DNA from: an uncultured Burkholderiales bacterium
Lineage (GTDB): Bacteria; Pseudomonadota; Gammaproteobacteria; Burkholderiales; Burkholderiaceae_C
Length of the DNA: 34,621 nt
Assembly: GCA_903861115.1 (NCBI GenBank)
Contig: CAIOTD010000038.1
Span: forward strand, 1 to 34,621
Reading direction: 5' to 3'
Positions 24,196 through 31,952 of this stretch are shown here, in pieces (position 1 is the stretch's first letter; each line of letters opens with the position of its first letter). The position numbers were made by a program, and so were the translations under genes. The notes beneath the pieces were generated by a model. That model saw only the letters and a program-made list of their open reading frames with translations. It was not told the DNA's origin and made no database searches.

Positions 24196-25947
24196 ATGAC
24201 TTCAAAAGATCTCAACTCAACGAGTCCCTCGATGCATTCAGCCGCTCACTACTTTTTGGAAGGCCTTGTGGAAGCGGGGATAGAGTATTTGTTTTGCAAC
24301 CTGGGGACCGATCACGCAACCCTCATTGAAGAAATGGCGAAATTCACCGCCTTGGGCAAAGCCATTCCCAAAGTCATCACCTGTCCTCACGAAAATGTGG
24401 CCATTCACATGGCGGGCGGCTTTGCTGCCTTTACAGGCCGCGGACAAGGCGTTTTGGTGCACGTGGATGCGGGAACGGCCAATGCCGTCATGGGCATGCA
24501 CAATTTGATGCGTGCTCGTTTACCGGTCATGCTGATGGCTGGGCGGGCCCCCTTCACGATCCGCGGTGAGTTGGTGGGCTCAAGAGACAATTACGTTCAC
24601 TTCGTACAAGATCCTTTTGACATGGCTTCTTTGGTGCGACCTTATACGAAATGGGAGTACACCCTGCCCTCAGGCGTGGTGGCAAAAGAAGTTGTGCGGC
24701 GCGCTCACAGCATCATGCACTCTGACCCGCCCGGTCCTGTTTACATGAGCTTGCCCAGAGAGACCTTGGCCGAGAACTGGGAAGAGGAACGTGTTCAGCC
24801 CTTCGCCGCCAAGGACTACGGCGCAGTGCACCAAGGTTCGGCATCGGAGGCACAACTGAAAGAGGTTGCGCACACGCTGATCAACGCCAAAAATCCCATG
24901 CTCGTCACAAGTTATTTGGGCCGCAGCGCCAAAGCCTTTCACGCGTTGGGGGAGTTGGCGTCCTTGCTGGGCATTCGTGTCTACGAGTACAGCTCAACGC
25001 ACAACAACATCTCTAGAGACAATGCTTGGTTTTGTGGATTTGATCCCTCCCATGGCTTTGCCCACACGGATTTAGGTGTCTTGATCGATACGGACGTGCC
25101 GTGGCTGCCTAAATATGGCCAACCCGATGCCGCCACCCAGTGGATCCACATCGACCAAGACCCGATCAAAAAAGATTTTCCCATGTGGGGCTTCGCCACC
25201 CAATTAAGAATTCAAGCCGACAGTGCCTTGTTCTTGGAAGACTTGCTTCGCGTGGCCAAGTTGATGGTGACACCAGCGCATCAAGCCCAAGTGGCCCAAA
25301 GACTCAAAAGCGTGTCTGAGTTGACACAGGCTCGAAGGACCAAGCTTCAAAATGAAGCGCAAAACAGCGGCACCTCCGGCGCAGTTCAACCCAACTTTGT
25401 TTGCCACACATTGAACCGGCTCTTGGACAAAGAGGACGTTATTTTGAACGAAGCCATCCGTCACTCTTTGGCGGTGATGAACCATTTGCCAAGGAATGAA
25501 CCCAAGACACTTTTTGGCGCGGCAGGAGGCGGTCTCGGCTACAGTGGCGGCATGTCGCTTGGCATTCGTTTGGCAAACCCAAGCAAACGGGTTGTTCAAA
25601 TCGTGGGCGACGGCGGCTTTCACTTCTCAACCCCCACATCGGTCTACGCGGTGGCTCAAGCTGAAGCGCTTCCTATTTTTACAGTGGTGCTAGACAACGG
25701 TGGCTGGCAAGCGGTGAAGGAAGCCACCTTGCGCGTTCACCCCGATGGGTATGCGGCCAAGCAGCAAGACTTTCATGCCAAGCACAAGGGAGAGAAGAGA
25801 CAATTTGAGCAAGTGGGCGCGGCCTTTGGCGCCCATGCAGAGCGCGTGAACGAGCCCCATGAATTAGAGCCTGCCATCAAGAGATGCTTGAACGCCGTCG
25901 ACCATGGACAAGCTGCCGTCATGGTGGTGTCAATTCCAAAGCTTTGA
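24196..25947 (+). CDS. Thiamine diphosphate-dependent enzyme (acetolactate synthase/benzoylformate decarboxylase superfamily)
   Basis: A 583-residue ThDP enzyme in the usual three domains. The PYR domain at the N-terminus has the cofactor-activating Glu in VITCPHENVAIHMAGGFA and GTANAVMGMHNLMRARLPVML. The central domain is weakly conserved. The PP domain binds ThDP and Mg through GDGGFHFSTPTSVYAVAQ...TVVLDNGGW (GDG-x(24-27)-N). It is not a clear acetolactate synthase: no FAD-site pattern or partner small subunit is visible, and no quinone-oxidase features are seen. A 2-keto acid decarboxylase or carboligase is the best reading, substrate unknown. The frame extends to TTG 24160; ATG 24196 is preferred. 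The Rieske oxygenase gene follows after 47 bp. Confidence 0.88.
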   Translation: MTSKDLNSTSPSMHSAAHYFLEGLVEAGIEYLFCNLGTDHATLIEEMAKFTALGKAIPKVITCPHENVAIHMAGGFAAFTGRGQGVLVHVDAGTANAVMGMHNLMRARLPVMLMAGRAPFTIRGELVGSRDNYVHFVQDPFDMASLVRPYTKWEYTLPSGVVAKEVVRRAHSIMHSDPPGPVYMSLPRETLAENWEEERVQPFAAKDYGAVHQGSASEAQLKEVAHTLINAKNPMLVTSYLGRSAKAFHALGELASLLGIRVYEYSSTHNNISRDNAWFCGFDPSHGFAHTDLGVLIDTDVPWLPKYGQPDAATQWIHIDQDPIKKDFPMWGFATQLRIQADSALFLEDLLRVAKLMVTPAHQAQVAQRLKSVSELTQARRTKLQNEAQNSGTSGAVQPNFVCHTLNRLLDKEDVILNEAIRHSLAVMNHLPRNEPKTLFGAAGGGLGYSGGMSLGIRLANPSKRVVQIVGDGGFHFSTPTSVYAVAQAEALPIFTVVLDNGGWQAVKEATLRVHPDGYAAKQQDFHAKHKGEKRQFEQVGAAFGAHAERVNEPHELEPAIKRCLNAVDHGQAAVMVVSIPKL

Positions 25948-25994
25948 CCCACATCAATCCAAACACTTTAATTGAATGAAAAGGAAATCTTGAA

Positions 25995-27269
25995 ATGAAC
26001 AAGGAGATGTCACAAGCATTGACACAAACCGGTCCTGGCACCCCCATGGGCGAGTTGTTGAGAAGGTATTGGGTCCCGGTTGTCTCCAGCGATGAGGTGA
26101 AAGAGCCCGATGGACCTCAGGTCAAAGTGCAAATCATGAGCGAGAAGCTCATTGTGTTCAGAGACACAGAGGGCGTTGTAGGCGTGGTGAGTGAATTTTG
26201 CTCACACCGAGGGGTCTCTTTGTATTTCGCAAGAAATGAAGAAGGCGGATTGCGTTGCGCTTACCATGGTGTGAAATTTGACCGCAATGGCAAATGCGTT
26301 GATATTCCTTCGGCGCCCGAATTGTGTGAAAAGATGCACATCAAGTCTTACCCCTGTGTTGAGAGAGCGGGTTTGGTTTGGGCCTATATGGGACCCGCTG
26401 GCACAGAGCCCGACTTGCCTGAGCTCGAGTGGTGCTTGGTGCCAGACAGCCATGTGTACATTTCCAGAAGACTTCAAGAGTCCAACTTTCTTCAAGCCAT
26501 GGAAGGCGGCATTGACACAGCACACGTCTCCTTTGTGCACCGCTACGAAGTGGACATTGACCCCATGCACGTTGGCACACAAGCACTTAAATACATCAAA
26601 GCCGATGGCAATGTGATCTTCACCATTGAGAAAACCGACTTTGGCATGACCTTGTATGGCCGTCGAAATGGGGATGCGGACAATTACTATTGGCGCATCA
26701 CACAGTGGATTTTCCCTTGGTACACATTGATCCCCCCCTTTGGTGAACATGCATTGGGTGGACATCTTTGGGTGCCTGTGGATGATCACAACTGCATGGC
26801 TTGGAGCATCAACTACCACATCGACAAACCCCTCTCCAAAGAAGAGCGAGACGCCATGCAGGCGGGCAAAGGCATTCACGTGGCCTACGAATCCGAAAAG
26901 AGTTTCAGGCCTGCACAAAACATGCAAAATGAATACTTGATTGACCGCGTTGCACAAAAGGAAAAGCGATCCTACTCAGGTGTGTTTGGCATTTCCATGC
27001 AAGACGCTTCTCTCCAAGAAAGCATGGGCGTTGTACAAGACCATGAAAACGAAAAGCTTTTGCCCACAGACCGAGCGATCGTGATGGCGCGGCGCATGCT
27101 TTATGAGTTCGCCCTGCAGACACAGGCCAAGGGTGAACCTCCCGCTTTGAAGGGCCAATCTCACCAAATCAGAGCGGCAGGCGTCTTGTTGCCCAAAACA
27201 CAAGATCCTCTGGAATGGGCTGCAGAGCATTTGGTGGGTGGCTTGCACCACCCTTTGTACACCCTTTGA
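25995..27269 (+). CDS. Rieske non-haem iron oxygenase, phthalate 4,5-dioxygenase-like oxygenase subunit
   Basis: A 424-residue oxygenase. The N-terminal Rieske domain binds a 2Fe-2S cluster through C69, H71, C88 and H91 (FCSHRGVSLYF and RCAYHGVKFD). The catalytic domain has the mononuclear iron site in EGGIDTAHVSFVHR: bridging D174, ligands H177 and H182. The start (GTPMGELLRRYWVPV) is typical of the phthalate dioxygenase-like, alpha-only group, which acts on aromatic acids by dioxygenation, hydroxylation or O-demethylation. Such enzymes need a separate reductase; none is in the window. AAGGA lies 9 bases before the ATG. It is probably in one operon with the ThDP enzyme and the DCC protein. 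Confidence 0.93.
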   Translation: MNKEMSQALTQTGPGTPMGELLRRYWVPVVSSDEVKEPDGPQVKVQIMSEKLIVFRDTEGVVGVVSEFCSHRGVSLYFARNEEGGLRCAYHGVKFDRNGKCVDIPSAPELCEKMHIKSYPCVERAGLVWAYMGPAGTEPDLPELEWCLVPDSHVYISRRLQESNFLQAMEGGIDTAHVSFVHRYEVDIDPMHVGTQALKYIKADGNVIFTIEKTDFGMTLYGRRNGDADNYYWRITQWIFPWYTLIPPFGEHALGGHLWVPVDDHNCMAWSINYHIDKPLSKEERDAMQAGKGIHVAYESEKSFRPAQNMQNEYLIDRVAQKEKRSYSGVFGISMQDASLQESMGVVQDHENEKLLPTDRAIVMARRMLYEFALQTQAKGEPPALKGQSHQIRAAGVLLPKTQDPLEWAAEHLVGGLHHPLYTL

Positions 27270-27295
27270 GATCACCGATTGCGTGACCCTTTAAA

Positions 27296-27712
27296 ATGAA
27301 CCCACACAAGGAACAAACGCTGACCCTCTACTTCGATGGCAGTTGTCCCTTGTGTTTGGCCGAGATGCGGCTTCTCGAACACAAAGACCAAAAGGGGCTT
27401 TTGCGGTTTGAGGACATCACAGCCAAGAATTTCTCAGAGGATCAACACGGCGTTGTTTGCGAGTTGGCCATGAAAAGCATCAAAGGCAGGCTCAGTTCGG
27501 GTGAGTACTTGGATGGGATCGAAGTCTTCGCCAAAGCGTATGAATTGGTGGGCTTGCGCACTTACGCAAAATGCTTGAGCGCCAAAAGACTCCAAGCGCC
27601 TCTGGCTTGGTGCTATTTGAAATTTGCCCAACACAGACACCGCTTGTCTAAGATATTTGGCCCTGTTGCACTCAAACTCGTCAATGCCTATGTCGGCAAA
27701 AAAGGCACTTAA
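27296..27712 (+). CDS. DCC family (DUF393) thiol-disulfide oxidoreductase-like protein
   Basis: A 138-residue protein with LYFDGSCPLCLAEMRLLEH near its N-terminus, the DCC motif with C17-P-L-C20 as a thioredoxin-like redox pair, and a middle YLDGIEVFAKAYELVGLRTYAK typical of the family. DCC proteins are predicted redox proteins; few have been tested. The gene starts 26 bp after the Rieske oxygenase without a clear Shine-Dalgarno and is likely co-transcribed. A helper role for the oxygenase is possible but unproven. Confidence 0.88.
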   Translation: MNPHKEQTLTLYFDGSCPLCLAEMRLLEHKDQKGLLRFEDITAKNFSEDQHGVVCELAMKSIKGRLSSGEYLDGIEVFAKAYELVGLRTYAKCLSAKRLQAPLAWCYLKFAQHRHRLSKIFGPVALKLVNAYVGKKGT

Positions 27713-27749
27713 GGCCCAAGCAAGTCGCTCAACGGCTTGGCAAGGCAGA

Positions 27750-28313
27750 CTAGGCGAGCATTCTCAGAGGCTCGATTTCAATGCTGCCCAAATGACTGCT
27801 GAGCGTTAGGGTCTGCTCTTGAATAGTGGCTTGCAGCTGCATGCTTCTCTCGGCCATCGAGACCAAAGACTGCGTCGCCTCATGGTCCAGGCCAAAGACC
27901 TTTAATTTATCCAAACGAGAGACTTTGTTTTTCAAGCCATTCCACCAGATGTTTTTGGCATGATTGAAGGCATAGACCAAGACCATATCAGATTGAGAGC
28001 AGGCTTTGGCCAAAGGCTTTTCCTCTGGTTGCCCCACTTCAATCCAAACTCGTTTTCTTGACGTGTAATCGGTCAACGAAATATCCGGATCATTGGGGTC
28101 TGACAAGCCCGCACCAAACGCCCAGGTCGCGTCTCCTTGGCACAACTCATTGATGAGGTACGCGTTGATTGATAGCGCGACGAGTCGCACCATCATGCGC
28201 TCATCGGTCTCACTGGGGTGCCTGGCTAGCGTTAAAGCATGATCAGCGTAGTAGCCATGATCGATGTCTGCAATTTGTAAATTGGCTTTGTAAATGGTGG
28301 ACTTGATGGCCAT
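27750..28313 (-). CDS. yaeQ: YaeQ family protein
   Basis: A 187-residue protein matching E. coli YaeQ from end to end: MAIKSTIYKANLQIADIDHG, LTLARHPSETDERMMVRLVAL, WIEVGQPEEKPLAKACSQSD, FNHAKNIWWNG and MQLQATIQEQTLTLSS are the family blocks. YaeQ has a PD-(D/E)XK nuclease-like fold; it was reported to compensate for loss of RfaH, though its biochemical role is not settled. The conserved HPSETDERM and WIEVG segments carry acidic residues of the presumed site. No strong Shine-Dalgarno precedes the ATG. It is convergent with the DCC gene (37 bp). Confidence 0.92.
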   Translation of the reverse strand: MAIKSTIYKANLQIADIDHGYYADHALTLARHPSETDERMMVRLVALSINAYLINELCQGDATWAFGAGLSDPNDPDISLTDYTSRKRVWIEVGQPEEKPLAKACSQSDMVLVYAFNHAKNIWWNGLKNKVSRLDKLKVFGLDHEATQSLVSMAERSMQLQATIQEQTLTLSSHLGSIEIEPLRMLA

Positions 28314-28474
28314 AATGGATGAAAAAAATGATGGGGGCCAGCGAGCAAGTGGCTGAACTCGACCCCAAATTCAAAAAGCCTCTTGGGCTCAAACAAGGCC
28401 ACAAAAAACCAACAAAGGCCAAGTCTTGATGCCAAGGGCGCATCAAGGCTTGACCTCATTTGCCGCGTCTGGGC

Positions 28475-28993
28475 TTAAACGGGGATCGAGCCGGCCAAGT
28501 AATCCATCTTACCAAGCGGCACGCCGTTGTGCCTCAAAATTGTATAGGTGGTCGTGATATGAAAAAACACATTGGGCAAGGCCCATTGCGTGAGGTAATC
28601 CTCGGCCTTCATGGTTTTTGTCATGGTTTTACCCACTGCAAAAGTGATCTCTCGACCTGCCCCTTTGTCCATGGCATCAGCAGATACCGTGGAGATCCAT
28701 GCAAGTGTCTTGGCGACACGCTCAATCAATTGAGAAAACTCCACCTCATTGTCTTCAAATTTTGGCGCTTCCAGCTCGGCAATTCGTGCAACACACAATT
28801 TGGCCGCATCACAAGCGATCATGACTTGTTTTTTAAAGGGCAGCATATCGGGCGCAAGTCTGTACTCGACAAACACTTGGGGATCAAAGCCTCTTTGAAG
28901 CGCATCGGCTTGAGCCTTTTCCAAACAAACCTTCAAATTACCCAACATCAACTTAAAAACGGGCAGAGATGCACCAGACAACAATGAAGACAT
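28475..28993 (-). CDS. DUF1993 domain protein
   Basis: A 172-residue protein beginning MSSLLSGASLPVFKLMLGNL, with GFDPQVFVEYRLAPDMLPFKKQV, IACDAAKLCVARIAELEAP, and a C-terminal half ending in LPNVFFHITTTYTILRHNGVPLGKMDYL. These are the landmarks of DUF1993, a DinB-like four-helix bundle group; the His in FFHITTTYTILRHNG resembles metal-binding positions of DinB/MST proteins. Function is unknown. AAGGA 8 bases before ATG 28993 fixes the start; the frame extends to 29011. It sits 161 bp upstream of yaeQ on the same strand; that gap shows nothing I recognise. Confidence 0.88.
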   Translation of the reverse strand: MSSLLSGASLPVFKLMLGNLKVCLEKAQADALQRGFDPQVFVEYRLAPDMLPFKKQVMIACDAAKLCVARIAELEAPKFEDNEVEFSQLIERVAKTLAWISTVSADAMDKGAGREITFAVGKTMTKTMKAEDYLTQWALPNVFFHITTTYTILRHNGVPLGKMDYLAGSIPV

Positions 28994-29414
28994 AAACAAT
29001 TTCCTTAACAATCAAACATTCAATAAAAGCCACTTTCTTAAAACCGATCAAGAAAGCATTCATCATGTTATCAACATTTAGGACCAAAATACACAAGCCA
29101 AGAAACCATTTGGTTTTACGTCTTACAAACGGCAAAAACCATGTTTTTTTGAACAAGGCCTGATGTCCTTGATGATGACAGGGACAAAAACCAACTGATC
29201 AGCCAGGCCTGAGAAGGGCAATGCCTTCCTAAAAAGTGCTCTTTTCAGAGGGGAACGCTCAATTGGACATCAATTGACCAGGTCGTTACCACCTTTCACA
29301 CAAAAGTTCGCCATTTCGTGCAAAATGGCAAACCATCGGGGGAGCGAAGTTGGGGCTTGAAAGGCCAAAATTTGCCCCCAGATACTTCAAACCCCAACCA
29401 AGGAGTTGACCCTT
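28994..29414. other. 421-bp divergent intergenic region (DUF1993 / TPR protein)
   Basis: The region has no credible gene. It holds A/T-rich sequence near the DUF1993 start and two inverted repeats near the TPR gene: the palindrome at 29259-29277 and GCCATTT (29310-29316) / AAATGGC (29323-29329) around a 6-base loop, which would be a leader hairpin. A longer-range pair GGCCTG/CAGGCC lies near 29158-29212. Promoters for both genes must be here but none is clear by eye. Confidence 0.4.
29259..29277. promoter_or_regulatory. Palindromic candidate operator upstream of TPR gene
   Basis: TCAATTGGACATCAATTGA is a perfect inverted repeat with 7-bp arms around GACAT, 137 bases before the TPR gene ATG. 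Its size and A/T-rich arms are like MarR- or TetR-type sites. It also contains TTGACC, which could serve as a -35. Binding is inferred only. Confidence 0.35.
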
Positions 29415-30269
29415 ATGAAATTTTCTCAGTCTTCAGCCCGATTCATTCAACCCATGGTGCTCAGTTTCATCATGGGCATGGCAAGCTTGGCTCACGCGGC
29501 AGATCCCAGCATGGCCGAGGTCTACAGGGCCGCAGAGTCAGGCAACTTCAGCCAAGCCGAAGCGATGATGAAGCAAGTGCTGACTGACCACCCCAACTCG
29601 GCAAAAGCGCATTTTGTGCACGCAGAAATTTTGGCCAAAGAAGGCCGCTTGGCCGCCGCCAAGGATGAGCTCCAAATTGCCGACAAACTCGCTCCTGGCC
29701 TGCCTTTCGCAAAACAAGAGGCCGTGAGAAGTCTGGAGGCCAGGATCAGTGCGCCTGCGCCCATGCCCACACAACCCGTGAACAACGCCTATGCCAGCAA
29801 TCAAGCCGCGTCCACTGGCTCGGGACTTTTGCCTTGGGTACTGGGTTTTGCAGCCCTGGCCTTCGTCATCTTCATTGTTCGCATGATGACACGTCCAAGA
29901 GAAATTTACAGCCCCATGCCCGGTTACGGCGGGAACAATGGACTTCAACCGAGTGGTTATGGTCCTACGCCCATGGGGGGCCCAGGCATGATGGGAGGTG
30001 GCGGCTCAATGGGCTCTGGCATATTGGGTGGCTTGGCCACAGGCGCTGCGGTGGGGGCAGGCATGGTGGCTGGAGAAGCGCTGATGCACAATGTCCTTGG
30101 CGACCACCACAGCAGCAGCAATCCCTCTTCGGGTCAGGGTTTTCAAGACAATGGATTTCAACCCAGACCCGATAGCAATTACGACATGGGAGGGAGCAAC
30201 TTTGGGATCAACGATGCAAGCTCTTGGGACGATTCTTCAAGTTCTGGCGGCGGCTCAGACGACTGGTAA
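29415..30269 (+). CDS. Membrane-anchored TPR protein with Gly-rich tail
   Basis: A 284-residue exported protein. A signal sequence (MVLSFIMGMASLAHA) precedes a TPR-like unit of two or three helical hairpins (about residues 30-105: AEVYRAAESGNFSQAEAMMKQVL, HPNSAKAHFVHAEILAKEGRLAAAKDEL). A Pro/Ala/Gln linker leads to one transmembrane helix (about 137-157, LLPWVLGFAALAFVIFIVRMM), then a Gly/Met-rich region (GGPGMMGGGGSMGSG) and an acidic end SSSSGGGSDDW. TPR units bind proteins, so a periplasmic scaffold role is likely. AAGGAG lies 9 bases before ATG 29415, which is preferred to TTG 29406. A strong terminator follows. Function is otherwise unknown. Confidence 0.85.
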   Translation: MKFSQSSARFIQPMVLSFIMGMASLAHAADPSMAEVYRAAESGNFSQAEAMMKQVLTDHPNSAKAHFVHAEILAKEGRLAAAKDELQIADKLAPGLPFAKQEAVRSLEARISAPAPMPTQPVNNAYASNQAASTGSGLLPWVLGFAALAFVIFIVRMMTRPREIYSPMPGYGGNNGLQPSGYGPTPMGGPGMMGGGGSMGSGILGGLATGAAVGAGMVAGEALMHNVLGDHHSSSNPSSGQGFQDNGFQPRPDSNYDMGGSNFGINDASSWDDSSSSGGGSDDW

Positions 30270-30303
30270 AACGACGACAACTCATTCGTTCGTGTTCTGA
30301 GAC

Positions 30304-30331
30304 AAGGCCTCATCGTTGATGAGGCCTTTTT
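30304..30331 (+). terminator. Rho-independent terminator after TPR gene
   Basis: A perfect 11-bp stem, AAGGCCTCATC (30304-30314) with GATGAGGCCTT (30318-30328), a 3-base loop and a T run lie 34 bases after the TPR stop. The A run before the stem lets it act weakly, if at all, in the minus direction. Confidence 0.9.
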
Positions 30332-30380
30332 AATTGAGAACCCGCAGATGGGGGGTTGAGTTGGAACCTCTAGGTCGATC

Positions 30381-31184
30381 TCACGCGCTTACAGCGGGTG
30401 ACTCAAAGGCGATGAACTTCAATATTTCACTGCAGACTTGAGCGCGGTCATTGTCGATCGTGATCATGTGATAGCTGTTGTCGAGCAAGACGGTTTTGAC
30501 CTGTCCCCATCGCCAGTTTTTTTGCAACCACTCAACGTTTGAAAGACCCGCAACCTCATCTTCTTTGGCGTGGATGATCAATACATTGGGCAAGTCAATG
30601 CGAGGGACCTGTTGGATCACATGGCGTCTTAATCGATCGTGTTCTCGCAAGTGAGAAATTTCAAGCACACTGGCGCCAGCTTGAGAAACACGCCTTTGAC
30701 TGAGTTCACGCTCAATCCAATCGCGGATGCGCTGATTCTTGACACCGTAGGGACTCGATTCCTTGTAATGCCAAAGTGCCCCCAAGGGCGTGTAAAGCGC
30801 CAAGGGCAATAGAAAATGATAAAAAGGAATGTTCCATCCATCAATGATCAAGGGGGTCGAGAGCAAGATCAATTGCTCGATCTGCGTGGGCTCTTTGATG
30901 GCAACACCCAAGGCGACTGTTACGCCTGCCGATAGGCCCAAGAGATTGACAAGGTGCCCCTGTGATTTCAGGGCCTTGATCTCCTCATCCACAAAATCAA
31001 TCCAAGACTCAAAACCAAAGGACTCTTGTCGGTCTTTGTTTGAATCAAAGGAGTAACCCGGGATGACCATGTGTTTGACCAAATGCCCCTCTCGCGTCAA
31101 AGCCGCATGAACCGTCAAAAGCTCATCGGGTGTGCTGCACAATCCATGCAACAAAAGGGTGATGCTTTGTTTGATGAGGGGCAT
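30381..31184 (-). CDS. Alpha/beta hydrolase, carboxylesterase/lipase-like (paralogue 1)
   Basis: A 267-residue cytoplasmic alpha/beta hydrolase. The oxyanion-hole segment is LLLHGLCSTPDEL, nucleophile S85 lies in LLGLSAGVTVAL (G-x-S-x-G), the acid is in IIHAKEDEVAGL and the His in LDNSYHMITIDN. This is the order seen in Est30/monoacylglycerol-lipase-like carboxylesterases (COG1647). A cap region lies around PFYHFLLPLALYTPLGALWHYKESSPYGVKN. It shares PYGVKN, the IHA-x-EDE acid motif and SYH-x-ITIDN with the hydrolase at 33083-33943, so the two are paralogues. Short-chain esters or acylglycerols are likely substrates. Confidence 0.9.
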   Translation of the reverse strand: MPLIKQSITLLLHGLCSTPDELLTVHAALTREGHLVKHMVIPGYSFDSNKDRQESFGFESWIDFVDEEIKALKSQGHLVNLLGLSAGVTVALGVAIKEPTQIEQLILLSTPLIIDGWNIPFYHFLLPLALYTPLGALWHYKESSPYGVKNQRIRDWIERELSQRRVSQAGASVLEISHLREHDRLRRHVIQQVPRIDLPNVLIIHAKEDEVAGLSNVEWLQKNWRWGQVKTVLLDNSYHMITIDNDRAQVCSEILKFIAFESPAVSA

Positions 31185-31259
31185 TGAAGCTCGGCTTGAA
31201 TTGGTGAACAGAGGAAAAAATAAGCGGCCTCGGGATTATCCCTCATTAAACGCATGGGG

Positions 31260-31288
31260 TACAAAGCCCTTTAAGCTACACTTATAAT
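31260..31288 (+). promoter_or_regulatory. Candidate promoter of the PLD-type nuclease gene
   Basis: A perfect -10, TATAAT (31283-31288), lies 46 bases before the nuclease ATG. The -35 region 17 bp upstream (TACAAA, 31260-31265) is poor. The 150-bp gap to the divergent hydrolase gene shows no other clear signal. Confidence 0.45.
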
Positions 31289-31334
31289 TGATCGCATCCC
31301 TTCTTCTGCCCCTTTTGAGCGCTTGCTCCCCACC

Positions 31335-31925
31335 ATGAACATGTACGACACCCTTCAAACTCAAATCTCCAAGTGCTTGTTGCAATCGACACTGGTCTGT
31401 TTTTTATGTGCACCATTTCTGCATGCGCAAGCCGGAACGGAAATTCCAGCCTCTGGTCATGTGGAGATTGCTTTTTCCCCCAATGAGGGCAGTGAAGATT
31501 TGGTCATCAAAGCCATTGACTCAAGCCACACAGAAATCCGGGTCCTGGCCTACAGTTTCACAAGTGCGCCCATTGTTCAAGCGCTCTTGAGGGCAAAGAA
31601 AAGAGGCTCGCAAATCACGTTGGTCGTGGATCAAAAAAGCAACATCAACGAAGACAGAAGTGGCAAGGCGCAAGCCGCACTTTCAGCCTTGGCTTACGCC
31701 GGATGTGAAGTGAGAACCATCTCTGCCTACGCCATTCATCATGACAAAACCATGATCATCGACCAAGAAACGGTTGAGACGGGTAGCTTTAATTACTCCC
31801 AGGCTGCAGCGCATCGCAATTCTGAAAATGTGATTGTGCATTGGAACAATCCAAAATTGGCCCACGCCTACCTTGAGCACTTCGAGAGAAACTACAGGCA
31901 ATCAAGGCCTTATGCACCTCGGTAA
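31335..31925 (+). CDS. Exported phospholipase D-like nuclease (Nuc type)
   Basis: A 196-residue protein with a signal peptide (LLQSTLVCFLCAPFLHAQA) and one PLD domain. The HKD motif is IHHDKTMIIDQETVETGSFN: H-x-K-x4-D, then GS-x-N. A single HKD unit with a signal peptide is the layout of the small periplasmic Nuc endonuclease, which works as a dimer and needs no metal. The N-terminal mature part, VEIAFSPNEGSEDLVIKAID, is typical. It may degrade periplasmic or incoming DNA. The start is ATG 31335 (ATG 31341 also possible), without a clear Shine-Dalgarno. It is convergent with the MgtC-like gene (27 bp). Confidence 0.9.
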   Translation: MNMYDTLQTQISKCLLQSTLVCFLCAPFLHAQAGTEIPASGHVEIAFSPNEGSEDLVIKAIDSSHTEIRVLAYSFTSAPIVQALLRAKKRGSQITLVVDQKSNINEDRSGKAQAALSALAYAGCEVRTISAYAIHHDKTMIIDQETVETGSFNYSQAAAHRNSENVIVHWNNPKLAHAYLEHFERNYRQSRPYAPR

Positions 31926-31952
31926 GCGACGCCGTTGATCAATCAAGAGGCA

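Noticed and set aside
28953-29156. 67-codon hydrophobic minus-strand frame
   Set aside because: It overlaps the start of the DUF1993 gene in another frame; the hydrophobicity comes from A/T-rich intergenic DNA.
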